DNA from: Nostoc sp. NIES-3756
GTDB taxonomy: Bacteria; Cyanobacteriota; Cyanobacteriia; Cyanobacteriales; Nostocaceae
DNA length: 64,000 nucleotides
NCBI RefSeq assembly: GCF_001548375.1
Contig: NZ_AP017295.1
Coordinates: forward strand, 2,514,501 to 2,578,500
Direction: 5' to 3'
The notes below the pieces were generated by a model. That model was not told the origin of the DNA and did not search any database. It was given only the letters and a program-made list of their open reading frames with translations. Numbering within the stretch: the stretch's first letter is position 1; the number at the start of each line of letters is the position of its first letter. The position numbers and the translations under genes were made by a program. Shown here in pieces: positions 1 through 8,010 of the stretch.

Positions 1-64
1 CTGTATAAGCTCCTTTATGAACATCTCGCAGGGCGATAAAAGCTACTTGGCGGGGGTTGGTCAT
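1..64 (-). CDS. rsmB: 16S rRNA (cytosine-C5) methyltransferase RsmB, N-terminal fragment
   Basis: Only the first 21 codons lie inside the window; the gene runs off the left edge on the minus strand. The translation starts MTNPRQVAFIALRDVHKGAY. This matches the NusB-like N-terminus of cyanobacterial RsmB/Sun proteins, which methylate C967 of 16S rRNA. The ATG is at 62-64. The identification rests on a short but characteristic stretch, so it is probable rather than certain. Confidence 0.7.
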   Translation of the reverse strand, partial: MTNPRQVAFIALRDVHKGAYT

Positions 65-193
65 AGATAAAAAAGGCTATTGGCGTAATCATGGTTAAAT
101 TGGGGAATCAATTGGATAGAATTAACCGCCGATAAACGCCGATGATAAAAATTTAAAGTTTGGCTAATCCACTATTTTAGCTTTGTCCCGCCA

Positions 194-334
194 CTAAGCC
201 ATCGATTCAAACAACAAGCCTGACATATCTAATACTCTTTCAGACCAAATACCAGATTGTTCTCCAATTTCAGTAATCTTCTCTCCTTGAAATGGACTGT
301 CATCACAAAAGCGACATTTGCGATAAAAACGCTT
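194..334 (-). pseudogene. possible C-terminal gene remnant
   Basis: Read on the minus strand from 334 to 194 there is an open frame of about 46 codons. It begins KRFYRKCRFCDDSPFQGEK, contains a CxxC pair, and ends in TAG. It has protein-like composition, but a TGA immediately precedes it and no plausible start codon exists in frame. It could be the tail of a decayed gene, perhaps displaced when the adjacent R-M genes arrived, or chance. I do not recognise the family. Confidence 0.25.
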
Positions 335-346
335 TCAGCATATAAT
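318..346 (+). promoter_or_regulatory. sigma70-type promoter of the R-M operon, possibly leaderless
   Basis: TTGCGA at 318-323 and a perfect TATAAT at 341-346 are separated by 17 bp. Transcription would be expected to start about 7 nt after the -10 box, near 352-355. That coincides with the ATG at 355, so the first mRNA may have almost no 5' leader. The sequence match is seen directly; the start point is inferred. Confidence 0.6.
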
Positions 347-354
347 AGCGAATT

Positions 355-591
355 ATGCGACAAAAACGACAGTATCAAGAAAGCAATGGTGGAGAAAACG
401 AAAGGTTTTTAACCACTTATGAAATAGCACAGATTCTTCGGGTGAATCAGAGAACAGTGCAACGATGGATCTCATCTAATCGTTTAAAAGCGACAAAAGT
501 AGGGCCAAAAATTTTGAGAGTCCGCAAGCAGGATTTCGATGAATTTCTCAAAGGTCAAAATCAAGGTTGTCAGGAAGAATCAGAAGCTTAG
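355..591 (+). CDS. excisionase/MerR-type helix-turn-helix protein beside a DNA methyltransferase
   Basis: A 78-residue protein with one HTH_17 (excisionase-family) DNA-binding domain at about residues 18-66. The segment TTYEIAQILRVNQRTVQRWI is the helix-turn-helix, followed by a wing ending in RVRKQDFDEFLK. Its TAG stop is directly followed by the ATG of the methyltransferase, so the two are almost certainly co-transcribed. A small HTH gene heading an R-M operon could act as a controller-like regulator, although classical C proteins are Xre-type, not this fold. Alternatively it is a remnant of a mobile element's excisionase. No Shine-Dalgarno sequence precedes the ATG, which fits a leaderless mRNA. 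Confidence 0.75.
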   Translation: MRQKRQYQESNGGENERFLTTYEIAQILRVNQRTVQRWISSNRLKATKVGPKILRVRKQDFDEFLKGQNQGCQEESEA

Positions 592-1908
592 ATGGCTACA
601 GGAATACCAAGTAAACTCAAGCATAACGGTACTTCAAGGGATAGTAATAGAATATCCTTCAGGCTGGAGTATGAGGGTAAGTTAGCTGTTGAGGAAATTT
701 TTAATATCTCACCAGCAAAGTTGAATTGCGTAATTAAGGTAGAAAAACAGCCTAATAATCGATTGATTTATGGTGAAAATCTTCGGGTTCTCAGGAGCTT
801 GTTAAATGATGTTGATATTACTGGAAAAGTTAAATTAATTTATATTGATCCACCCTACGCAACAGGTTCTGGTTTTGAATCTAGAAAACAAAACCATGCC
901 TATCATGATTTGATTGACGGGGCTGATTATCTAGAATTTCTCCGTCATCGGTTAATTCTACTGAGAGAGTTATTAGCTGATGATGGTTCAATATATGTAC
1001 ATCTAGATGAAAATATGGCTTTCCCCATCAAAATTTTGATGGACGAAATTTTTGGTTCTAAAAATTTTCGTAATTGGATTACAAGAAAAAAATGTAACCC
1101 TAAGAACTTTACTCGAAAACAATATGGAAACGTTTCAGATTATATTTTGTTCTACACAAAAACTGAAAGCTATGTATGGAATCAAGCATTTGAAGCTTGG
1201 ACAGATACTACAGCTAAAAAAGAATATCAGTATGTAGAAGAGGAGACTGGAAGACGTTACAAAAAAGTGCCTATTCATGCTCCCGGAGTTAGGAATGGTG
1301 AGACTGGTAAACCTTGGCGGGGGATGCTTCCGCCTCCTGGTAAGCATTGGCAATATACACCCGAAACTCTCGATGAGATGGATGCAAGAGGTGAGATTTA
1401 TTGGTCGCCAACAGGTAATCCTAGAAGAAAAGTTTATCTTGATAATAGTAAGGGTATTCCAGTTCAAGATATTTGGCTGGATTTCAAGGATGCTCATAAT
1501 CAAAATATTAAAATTACAGGCTATCCCACGGAAAAGAATCCAGAAATGCTTAAACGCATTATTCTTGCCTCTTCTAACAAAGGTGACTTAGTACTTGATG
1601 CGTTTTCTGGTAGTGGTACAACAATTGCTGTTGCAGAAGAACTCGAAAGGCAATGGATAGCGATAGACAATTCTCCCCTAGCAATAGAAACTACAATTCA
1701 TCGTCTAGCTAAAGGGACTGAGGCAATGGGTGATTTTGTTAATGCTCATCAGCCGCAGATAAAACAGGAATCCCTATTGGATATTAATAGAGTTTTACAC
1801 ACTGGACTTGATGTATATATCGAGATATCGCCAGATTTACCAAATATTTCCCCAGCTTTAATCGAAGAGTGGAACAGCAAACTCAACTTTCAAGCCAATC
1901 TTTGGTAA
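592..1908 (+). CDS. site-specific DNA methyltransferase (beta-class, adenine-N6 or cytosine-N4)
   Basis: A 438-residue amino-methyltransferase of a restriction-modification system. Catalytic motif IV (DPPY, residues 86-89, in YIDPPYATGSGFE) precedes the S-adenosylmethionine-binding motif I (FSGSGTT, about 338-344). That order defines the beta class. The central part (about 150-300) is the likely target-recognition region and includes WRGMLPPPGKHW. The length suits type II or stand-alone type III-like Mod proteins. The gene starts immediately after the stop of the HTH gene and overlaps the convergent downstream gene by 26 bp, so that gene is its likely endonuclease partner. The target sequence cannot be read from the protein. 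Confidence 0.88.
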   Translation: MATGIPSKLKHNGTSRDSNRISFRLEYEGKLAVEEIFNISPAKLNCVIKVEKQPNNRLIYGENLRVLRSLLNDVDITGKVKLIYIDPPYATGSGFESRKQNHAYHDLIDGADYLEFLRHRLILLRELLADDGSIYVHLDENMAFPIKILMDEIFGSKNFRNWITRKKCNPKNFTRKQYGNVSDYILFYTKTESYVWNQAFEAWTDTTAKKEYQYVEEETGRRYKKVPIHAPGVRNGETGKPWRGMLPPPGKHWQYTPETLDEMDARGEIYWSPTGNPRRKVYLDNSKGIPVQDIWLDFKDAHNQNIKITGYPTEKNPEMLKRIILASSNKGDLVLDAFSGSGTTIAVAEELERQWIAIDNSPLAIETTIHRLAKGTEAMGDFVNAHQPQIKQESLLDINRVLHTGLDVYIEISPDLPNISPALIEEWNSKLNFQANLW

Positions 1909-2743
1909 ATCGCTCATCCAGCATCTTGAGAGTACACACCATGACTTTTCCCTTACCATAGTCTTCCAGAGCAGCGTAATCATTCCACATAGAACCAAGG
2001 GTAAGTCCTGGCCCGTCGTTGAGAAAAAATATTTTTAAGGGTAACTTATAGATATCAGCATATCTAAAAATATCGGTTATTTTATCTCTATTACCACCTG
2101 TACGATCGTCCTCTTGCGCTCCTCCTCGGTCTGAGTCGTAGCGAGCAAAGCCTATAACTATCGGTGTTTCATCCTGACGAGAAATGAAAATATCTGCTGG
2201 TGTTTTTGCATCCCACCCCTTCAATACTTCATTCAGCATTACATCTCTTCCAGCACCTTTTGGGCCTTGAATCAAATACTCTGAACCAAAATTTGCCTCA
2301 AACCAAAGAAAGAACGCTTCTGTTAACTGATAACCCTTGTTTCCACGGCTCTTGTACTCCATGAGAATAGCCATTAAAGCTTCGTCAGGGTTCGGGCGAG
2401 TTGTTAAGTTTCTTCTAACTTCCTTTATATCTCTAAATCGATGCCCATAATCATTAATGATACTTGATATCTTTTTCTTAACTTTCAACATTTCAACTGA
2501 AGTATCAGGCGATACATATTTCCGAAAAACTCGCAACAACTGAGTTCGAGACGGATTAGGTTTTTCTGTAATGCTTATAAGTAATTCAGCAGAACTATTT
2601 ACTGTATTAGTTAATTGAATAAACTCCTCTATAACACTGCCGTAAATAGTTTTTGCTTCATCTAGATAATCTGGATAGAATTCTGAGTCGATGAAGGTAA
2701 TGTATTGAGATGCTGTGCTTTTATAGTCTTTAAATGAGGTCAC
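1883..2743 (-). CDS. probable type II restriction endonuclease partner of the methyltransferase
   Basis: A 286-residue soluble protein transcribed towards the methyltransferase and overlapping its 3' end. It is assigned as the endonuclease from this position and from a charged conserved-looking core near residues 187-230 (PADIFI, then IGFARYDSDRGGAQEDDR, then GGNRDK). That core looks like an active-site/DNA-contact region. A textbook PD-(D/E)xK signature is not obvious: an Asp lies in PADIF, but the usual Glu-x-Lys is not visible on the following strand. The N-terminal half is helical with no recognised domain. The function is inferred mainly from context. The specificity and nuclease family are unknown. 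Confidence 0.65.
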   Translation of the reverse strand: MTSFKDYKSTASQYITFIDSEFYPDYLDEAKTIYGSVIEEFIQLTNTVNSSAELLISITEKPNPSRTQLLRVFRKYVSPDTSVEMLKVKKKISSIINDYGHRFRDIKEVRRNLTTRPNPDEALMAILMEYKSRGNKGYQLTEAFFLWFEANFGSEYLIQGPKGAGRDVMLNEVLKGWDAKTPADIFISRQDETPIVIGFARYDSDRGGAQEDDRTGGNRDKITDIFRYADIYKLPLKIFFLNDGPGLTLGSMWNDYAALEDYGKGKVMVCTLKMLDERFTKDWLES

Positions 2744-2805
2744 TGTGCAAAGTCAAAGGAATATTAAGTTAAAAAACATCTAAACACAAAGCACTGAGAC
2801 AAAGC

Positions 2806-2834
2806 AAACAAAAACCCCTTACAAGCGCAAGGGG
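2806..2834 (-). terminator. rho-independent terminator downstream of the invertase gene
   Basis: Read on the minus strand, CCCCTT and AAGGGG (2815-2834) form a 6-bp GC-rich stem with an 8-nt loop, followed by TTTTTG. It lies about 29 bp beyond the invertase stop codon and before the convergent-side endonuclease gene. Confidence 0.7.
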
Positions 2835-2862
2835 ATAAAAATTAACTAATTTCAGAAAACTC

Positions 2863-4368
2863 TTACAAAGACACAGAAGCGTCTACACTGCGAATTTCAA
2901 ACTCACAAGCTCTAGAAACTAACTCTGAAGGTAACTTATCAAAGCTGACTAATGATAGATGAGAGGAATCTTTCATCAATTCTCCTGCTAATAAGAAACC
3001 GGCAATTGTCCAGGTTTGATATTTTCTTGCTTGTTTACCAATCAAGCGCCCTTTCTTACCATCGTAGTATTCTGGCCATTCATCTTCTAAAAGCCGTCCT
3101 TGGGCAATTTCCAGCGCTTTACCTGCTAAATAAGGTTTACCAGTTTTGACTGATGCTGCGGCTAACATCCACATTAAAACAGGCCAGCTACCCGCATTGT
3201 GATAAGACCAGGGAATATTTTTAGGGTCACACCCTGTGACAATTCTATATTCTTCATGTTCTAAAGCTGGGTAGCAGATTTTCATAGGCATATCTCCTAC
3301 CAAATCTTCCCATCTATCTTCGATGAGAGTCATAATGGCTTGTGACTGTTCTTCTGTTGCCAAGTCGGAAATAATTGCCATTAAATTACCCAACGCAAAG
3401 AAACGGGTATCTAATTGCGAAGGCCCTACATTACCAGCTAAATAACCACCTTTTTTTGGCAACCATTTATCTAATTCATAATAAGGAATTGAGTCTACAT
3501 ATATATTGAAAAGATTGACTGCTGTTTTACCGTATTCTTCACTCTTGAATCGATAAATTGCATTTAAGCGATTAATATCTATCCAGTAATGTTGGCGAAT
3601 ATGGGCGCATAAAAGTGGCAGGCGGTTATCAATTGCTTCGACAACATCTTGGTTTCCTTGGCAAATTAACATTTCACGAGCTGCACGCAACGCTGCATAA
3701 AATAAAACTTGCAGTTCCAATGGATGACCATAAATCCCTAAACGGCGGTCAATCATACAAGCGCCATCTGGAACCAACAACGTTGGATACATATCAAAAC
3801 GATTTGCCAAACAGATTTCCATAATTAGCCGGATACCTGTTTGAAATTCTGGCTGATAGGCTAAGGAAACATCTTTGGTAGCGACTACATACGCGCGTAA
3901 TAAGATAATCCACCACAGACACGAATCGACTGGTGTAACTCGGGCGATCGCATGTTCACCAAAATCCGCTTCTAAATATTCTTCACCATTATCTGTAACT
4001 ACTTTAAAACTAGCGGGTATTAATCCCCGTCCAGGTTTATACGCATCTAATTGTCTTTCTTTAGGCTGTAATTTTAAAGTTTCTTCTAAAAAGTTCCGAA
4101 CAATATCTGTTCTACCTTTAATTAAGAAAATTAGGGCTGATGAGACGAAATCTCTAACAAAACACTGGTCATAATTCAATGCTTCTACAGAAACATCAAA
4201 AGCTGCAACTGTCCCAACCGGACGACCCTTATAATATATAATTGATTTTTCTAGCGCTTTCCATGCTGCTTCTTCTATAGTTTCATTTGCTAGTAATTCG
4301 TTTAACTTCTGCATCGCCAGATTAACTCCAATGGGTTGTGAATTTTTGGTAGATGCGCTTGGTTGCAT
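2863..4368 (-). CDS. neutral/alkaline invertase (glycoside hydrolase family 100)
   Basis: A 501-residue cytoplasmic enzyme expected to hydrolyse sucrose to glucose and fructose. In heterocyst-forming cyanobacteria this feeds carbon from vegetative cells into metabolism and nitrogen fixation. GH100 hallmarks include [18 protein letters not shown] (about 65-82), the TPVDSCLWW segment carrying a conserved Asp (148), and [17 protein letters not shown] near the C-terminus. There is no signal peptide. The start is the first ATG of the frame ([10 protein letters not shown]). The leader upstream is about 785 bp and contains a spaced direct repeat. Nostoc strains usually carry two paralogues; which one this is cannot be told here. 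Confidence 0.9.
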   Translation of the reverse strand: MQPSASTKNSQPIGVNLAMQKLNELLANETIEEAAWKALEKSIIYYKGRPVGTVAAFDVSVEALNYDQCFVRDFVSSALIFLIKGRTDIVRNFLEETLKLQPKERQLDAYKPGRGLIPASFKVVTDNGEEYLEADFGEHAIARVTPVDSCLWWIILLRAYVVATKDVSLAYQPEFQTGIRLIMEICLANRFDMYPTLLVPDGACMIDRRLGIYGHPLELQVLFYAALRAAREMLICQGNQDVVEAIDNRLPLLCAHIRQHYWIDINRLNAIYRFKSEEYGKTAVNLFNIYVDSIPYYELDKWLPKKGGYLAGNVGPSQLDTRFFALGNLMAIISDLATEEQSQAIMTLIEDRWEDLVGDMPMKICYPALEHEEYRIVTGCDPKNIPWSYHNAGSWPVLMWMLAAASVKTGKPYLAGKALEIAQGRLLEDEWPEYYDGKKGRLIGKQARKYQTWTIAGFLLAGELMKDSSHLSLVSFDKLPSELVSRACEFEIRSVDASVSL

Positions 4369-4400
4369 TATCTTGACAAGTTACCAAAGATAACGTTCTA

Positions 4401-4432
4401 AACAGCCTACATCAATTGAGATAACAGCCTAC
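4401..4432 (-). promoter_or_regulatory. direct repeat upstream of invertase, possible operator
   Basis: AACAGCCTAC occurs at 4401-4410 and again at 4423-4432. The repeats are 22 bp start to start, or two helical turns, and lie 33-64 bp upstream of the invertase ATG. On the gene's own strand they read GTAGGCTGTT. The spacing fits two protein-binding sites on one DNA face. Function is inferred. Confidence 0.4.
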
Positions 4433-5109
4433 TATAAAATTTTTAAGCTGTTGTTTCTTATAATGCTGAATGCACAATTAATTTGTTGGTAATCACTTAT
4501 TACTTTGATAAGTTACAGCTATAACTGTAATTAGTTACCTCAAGTTAGCAAATGATTACTAAAAACAGTAAGTAAAAGATATATTTCTAACTTATCTGTT
4601 GTTCCAGTTTGATTTCTGGAACTAAGCTTTACCAAATAAAAATATATCCATGTGTCTATTTAAGGGTTATATGAAGTCTCAGCAACTCCTAAGTATCCTT
4701 AATAAGGATTTAGATTGAAAGAATAACTTTCCCCTTCAAATTAATAATTTATAACTTTTTGTGAAAATATGCAATACGGATATTTACAATTTCTCAAAAG
4801 TCAATACTTCTGAAGGATTATATATTGTACACTAGCCAAAGATTAAATGCTGTTATCTAAAAGGATAATCATCCATAATCTAAGCACAGTAACATATTCA
4901 GCCGTAAATTAATGCAAAATAAAATTATATTAACTAGTAATATTTGAAACCTAGCATAAACTCAATAACTAAATTCAAATAAGGGTGATACTACTTAAAA
5001 TAGAGCGATAATTTGAGGTAAATTTTTCAATATCTGCTAATTCATAGCATTTGTTACAGATATTTCGGAATTAAGCAGATAGGCTATTGTGCTTGTTTTG
5101 ATATTTAGG

Positions 5110-5134
5110 TTGACAGTTAACTGTTAACTGTCAA
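5110..5134. repeat. 25-bp near-perfect palindrome
   Basis: Arms TTGACAGTTAAC and GTTAACTGTCAA flank a single central base. It sits about 20 bp beyond the stop of the minus-strand DUF3370 gene, so it may act as a transcript-end hairpin, although no T-run follows. Similar TGACAGTTAAC units are dispersed in Nostoc genomes. Confidence 0.5.
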
Positions 5135-5153
5135 CAGGCTCCTGATTATTATC

Positions 5154-6518
5154 TTAGGATTGACCCTTAGTTGCTACCGTTAAGACTTGTGGTGGTGAAG
5201 CATCGGGTGGATAAAGAAAGTCTACCTCAACCAAACGGCGATCGCTTGCTTTCATATTTAATGTTGCTAATGCTTCCCCTGGTTGACCCCGCTTCTGGAC
5301 TAAATGTACAAACCGCGTTTGTTGCTGTCCTTGGTCATCCCTGTAGCGGATGCGTACAGTTCCCCGGAAGAAGACTTGACGCGCTGGTGTCGTGAAAAAG
5401 CGCAGTCCCTGTTGTGTTAACCTGTCTTCCTTAATAGGAGTCTGCACAGAGACACTTACAGTTTGTGGATTGGGTGTATTGTTGTACAAAGGCAGCTTTA
5501 AACTATATTGAATCGCGTAATTACCATGAGCGCGATAAGCGGTATCAGGATAGCGTACTAACATAGGCGCACTCTGAATTTGACCAGTTCCTAAAGTACC
5601 ACCATGCAAAGTGCTGAGTGCATAAGAAAAAGCTTGTCCCGGTTGGGGAATAGTTAAATTCCTCGCTTTAGGGCTATCTACAATAAATGAGCGCCAATAA
5701 GTCCCACGCGCCACCCCAGCCACACGACCATATATTCTTGGTTTACCAGTTTCTTCCAGAGGCGTGGGTGTTTTATCTCTTGGCCCAGACACATCACTAT
5801 TATCTAGTAAATTTTGCCACTCCTCCAAAGTTGGCGATCGCTCACTACCATCAGGGTTGGTACGGGCAAACATAGCCAAGCTAGCCGCGTAGACTGTACC
5901 ATTGCTCCGCAGTCGTGCCAAAGTTGAACGCCCATTTAAGGGTGGTGTCAATCCCCGCACAGGGATAGGCTGATTCAACAGCATCCGACTTTGCCCTGGT
6001 GGTATGACAATTTGCGCCGGGAAAATATTTTGTCGCTGTCCTCTCAAGACATCGGACATAACGCGACTACCAGGCCCAGAAAACACATTACCTAAATTAT
6101 TCTCTACAAAAGATGCTAATTCAATAAAAGGTGCATCTGGTTGACTTAAATAACTAGCCCCTTGCAAAACATTTACCGTTACTGGTTGGGATGTGGGGTT
6201 ATGTAAAAGTATTCCTATATATAGTGAGCGTAAATTATCTGCTGGTTCCGCCCTAGCAATGTGGTGAGCAAACACATCAAATCGTCCCCGAAAAGGATAA
6301 TTCAAATGCGCTGAGGGAACTTTTTTACCTGTTGGTGGAAAAGTGGAAAGTAAAATTCCTTCTTTTAAAACTAATTCTGGACTATTGCTATTAAATGTGG
6401 GTATTGAATCTAACTGTCCTGGTAAAGCACGGACTTCTTGCGGTTGTACTACTTCTTCGGGCGGTGGTGCAGTAGGAGTTGATTGAGCAACTAGGAAGCT
6501 TAGTAACAATGGAAGCAT
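5154..6518 (-). CDS. DUF3370 family exported protein
   Basis: A 454-residue protein restricted, as far as is known, to cyanobacteria. The N-terminus MLPLLLSFLVAQ is a short hydrophobic signal, followed by a Pro/Glu-rich linker. The mature part resembles DUF3370 proteins, with segments such as HLNYPFRGRFDVFAHH (about 72-87) and IGILLHNPTSQPVTVNV. It is probably periplasmic or outer-membrane associated and rich in beta strands. No enzymatic motif is seen. The start is chosen at the ATG beginning the signal peptide; the DNA immediately upstream is a GGGGAGT repeat array. Function is unknown. Confidence 0.8.
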   Translation of the reverse strand: MLPLLLSFLVAQSTPTAPPPEEVVQPQEVRALPGQLDSIPTFNSNSPELVLKEGILLSTFPPTGKKVPSAHLNYPFRGRFDVFAHHIARAEPADNLRSLYIGILLHNPTSQPVTVNVLQGASYLSQPDAPFIELASFVENNLGNVFSGPGSRVMSDVLRGQRQNIFPAQIVIPPGQSRMLLNQPIPVRGLTPPLNGRSTLARLRSNGTVYAASLAMFARTNPDGSERSPTLEEWQNLLDNSDVSGPRDKTPTPLEETGKPRIYGRVAGVARGTYWRSFIVDSPKARNLTIPQPGQAFSYALSTLHGGTLGTGQIQSAPMLVRYPDTAYRAHGNYAIQYSLKLPLYNNTPNPQTVSVSVQTPIKEDRLTQQGLRFFTTPARQVFFRGTVRIRYRDDQGQQQTRFVHLVQKRGQPGEALATLNMKASDRRLVEVDFLYPPDASPPQVLTVATKGQS

Positions 6519-6526
6519 ATGTGAAA

Positions 6527-6672
6527 TGGGGAGTGGGGAGTGGGGAGTGAGGGGAGATGAGGGAGTGGGGGGAGTGGGGGAAGTAAGGACAGATATAGAA
6601 GTAACGAAAGATGGGAAAAAGTTTTTACTAACTTTGTCTCCCTCATCTTCCCCATCTCCTTCACCCCTTCGC
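6527..6672. repeat. GGGGAGT heptamer array with complementary pyrimidine tract
   Basis: Tandem and degenerate copies of GGGGAGT run from 6527 to about 6580. A complementary CTCCCTCATCTTCCCCATC-type tract follows at 6640-6672. The two halves could pair as a long imperfect hairpin between the divergent ends of the DUF3370 and peptidase genes. The same kind of sequence recurs at 8555-8672. Confidence 0.6.
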
Positions 6673-6693
6673 CTCGTCTCGACGCAAACTATT

Positions 6694-7206
6694 TTACAAA
6701 AGTGCCAGATTGTTAATAATTAATACGAAATCCTGGAGAATCTCTATCAAATTATCTTGATTTAATACTGGAACATGGATAAAAACACATTGGCTTGATA
6801 GTTGTTTTTGTCCTAAGTAGTCGAGTACCGAATAATATAGACCTTCACAGACAAATTTACCGCAGTCGTCACTAATATCAGTTGCTCTTGCTCCTGTTAG
6901 TAATTTTTTTAAATCAATAGAGGTCTGTAAAAAAGTTTCTCCACAGCTAGCACCTATTTCTACACTCAATTTTTGACGGCTGGCGGCCATGCCACAACAA
7001 ACAATGTAATCTGGTTGGTATTCCTCTATTTTTGCCATTACTTTTGCACTGGCAAGCCCGATATCAACGGGTAATAAGCGTAAGAATTGTAAATCATCAG
7101 GGAGTGAGTCAAGTTTGCTGACTTCAAATAATAAATCATCAGAGGAATTTGACTTTTGATCTTCTAACCAAGTGGCAAAAGAAGTTAATAGTATTCTTTT
7201 CTTCAT
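6694..7206 (-). CDS. peptidase C15 (pyroglutamyl-peptidase I)-like protein
   Basis: A 170-residue cytoplasmic protein of the Pcp fold, shorter than the usual 200-220 residues. The catalytic triad can be placed: Glu in KLSVEIGAS, Cys in GKFVCEGLYYSVLDY (matching the YVCN nucleophile region), and His in FIHVP. The N-terminal motif is altered, however. The GFEPFGG loop that shapes the pyroglutamate pocket reads SFATWLEDQ. It may therefore be a peptidase with different specificity. It is transcribed divergently from hisH, with 58 bp between start codons. Confidence 0.7.
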   Translation of the reverse strand: MKKRILLTSFATWLEDQKSNSSDDLLFEVSKLDSLPDDLQFLRLLPVDIGLASAKVMAKIEEYQPDYIVCCGMAASRQKLSVEIGASCGETFLQTSIDLKKLLTGARATDISDDCGKFVCEGLYYSVLDYLGQKQLSSQCVFIHVPVLNQDNLIEILQDFVLIINNLALL

Positions 7207-7264
7207 GGAAAATATTATTTACAATAGAAAAACCCTCCATAAATAATTTACAAGGAGAAGGTCA

Positions 7265-7900
7265 ATGCCAGTTATTGCAGTTATCGATTACGAGATGGGA
7301 AATTTGCATTCGGTTTGCAAGGGATTAGAAAATGCGGGGGCGACTCCTATAATTACTCATTCCCATAAGGAATTAACTAAGGCCGATGCAGTCATATTGC
7401 CAGGAGTGGGAGCATTTGATCCGGCAGTGCAGAATTTGCGATCGCGTGATTTAGAACAACCAATTAAGGATACAATCGCATCTGGCAAACCCTTCTTAGG
7501 CATCTGTTTAGGGCTGCAAATTCTTTTTGAATCGAGTGCGGAAGGTACTCAACCAGGACTAGGAATTATCAAAGGAAAAGTTAAGCGGTTTGTTCGGGAA
7601 CCTGAAATTACAATTCCTCACATGGGATGGAATCAACTCGAATTAACCCAACCAAAAAGTATTTTGTGGGAGCATTTGCCCCCCCAACCTTGGGTATATT
7701 TTGTCCATTCCTACTATGTTGACCCTAGTGAGCCTCAAGTCCGTGCTGCAACTGTTACTCACGGTACGCAAACGGTTACAGCCGCCATTGCTCAAGAAAA
7801 CCTGATGGCAGTACAATTTCACCCAGAAAAATCTTCAAATATTGGGCTGCAAATTCTGTCTAATTTTGTCTCTCAAGTACGGGAAAAAATCGCTGCTTAA
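7265..7900 (+). CDS. hisH: imidazole glycerol phosphate synthase, glutaminase subunit HisH
   Basis: A 211-residue class I glutamine amidotransferase. It supplies ammonia to HisF in the fifth step of histidine synthesis, releasing AICAR. The nucleophile is Cys81 in GICLGLQ, and the His186/Glu188 pair is in QFHPEKSS. The N-terminus IAVIDYEMGNLHSV is typical. A strong ribosome-binding site (AAGGAGAAGG) lies just before the ATG. No hisF neighbour is present, as is usual for the scattered his genes of cyanobacteria. A heptamer repeat array begins directly after the stop. Confidence 0.96.
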   Translation: MPVIAVIDYEMGNLHSVCKGLENAGATPIITHSHKELTKADAVILPGVGAFDPAVQNLRSRDLEQPIKDTIASGKPFLGICLGLQILFESSAEGTQPGLGIIKGKVKRFVREPEITIPHMGWNQLELTQPKSILWEHLPPQPWVYFVHSYYVDPSEPQVRAATVTHGTQTVTAAIAQENLMAVQFHPEKSSNIGLQILSNFVSQVREKIAA

Positions 7901-8010
7901 TTGTCAGTTGTCAGTTGTCAGTTGTCAGTAAACTAATAACTAATCACTAATGTTTAGTTGTCAGTTGTCAGTAGACTAATAACTAATGACCAATGACCAA
8001 TGACTAATGA
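7901..8010. repeat. short tandem heptamer array (AGTTGTC / TAATGAC types)
   Basis: Begins with four direct copies of the AGTTGTC unit, followed by CTAATAA, TAATCAC and TAATGAC variants, another AGTTGTC pair, and TAATGACCAATGACC units. It ends inside the rsmD start (ATGACT). It belongs to the STRR class known from heterocystous cyanobacteria. Confidence 0.85.

Larger units (their letters stand above)
65..354. other. intergenic region between rsmB and the restriction-modification locus
   Basis: No intact gene is seen. The part near 123-144 (TAACCGCCGATAAACGCCGA) resembles a dispersed Nostoc-type repeat whose core (AACCGCCGATAA) recurs near 29275. The right half holds a possible minus-strand gene remnant (194-334) and a good promoter facing right (318-346). 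Confidence 0.5.
4369..5153. other. 785-bp AT-rich intergenic region upstream of the invertase
   Basis: No credible open frame or RNA gene is seen. The end near the invertase holds a 10-bp direct repeat (4401-4432). The end near the DUF3370 gene holds a palindrome (5110-5134). The length suggests a regulated promoter region for the minus-strand invertase gene. Confidence 0.5.

Noticed and set aside
4485..4505. NtcA-like site (GTA...TAC) upstream of the invertase
   Set aside because: The GTAATCACTTATTAC sequence has a 9-bp spacer instead of the 8 bp required, and no suitable -10 box follows.
7901..8010. CRISPR array at the heptamer repeats
   Set aside because: Units are 7 bp, tandem and without unique spacers; no cas genes are present.
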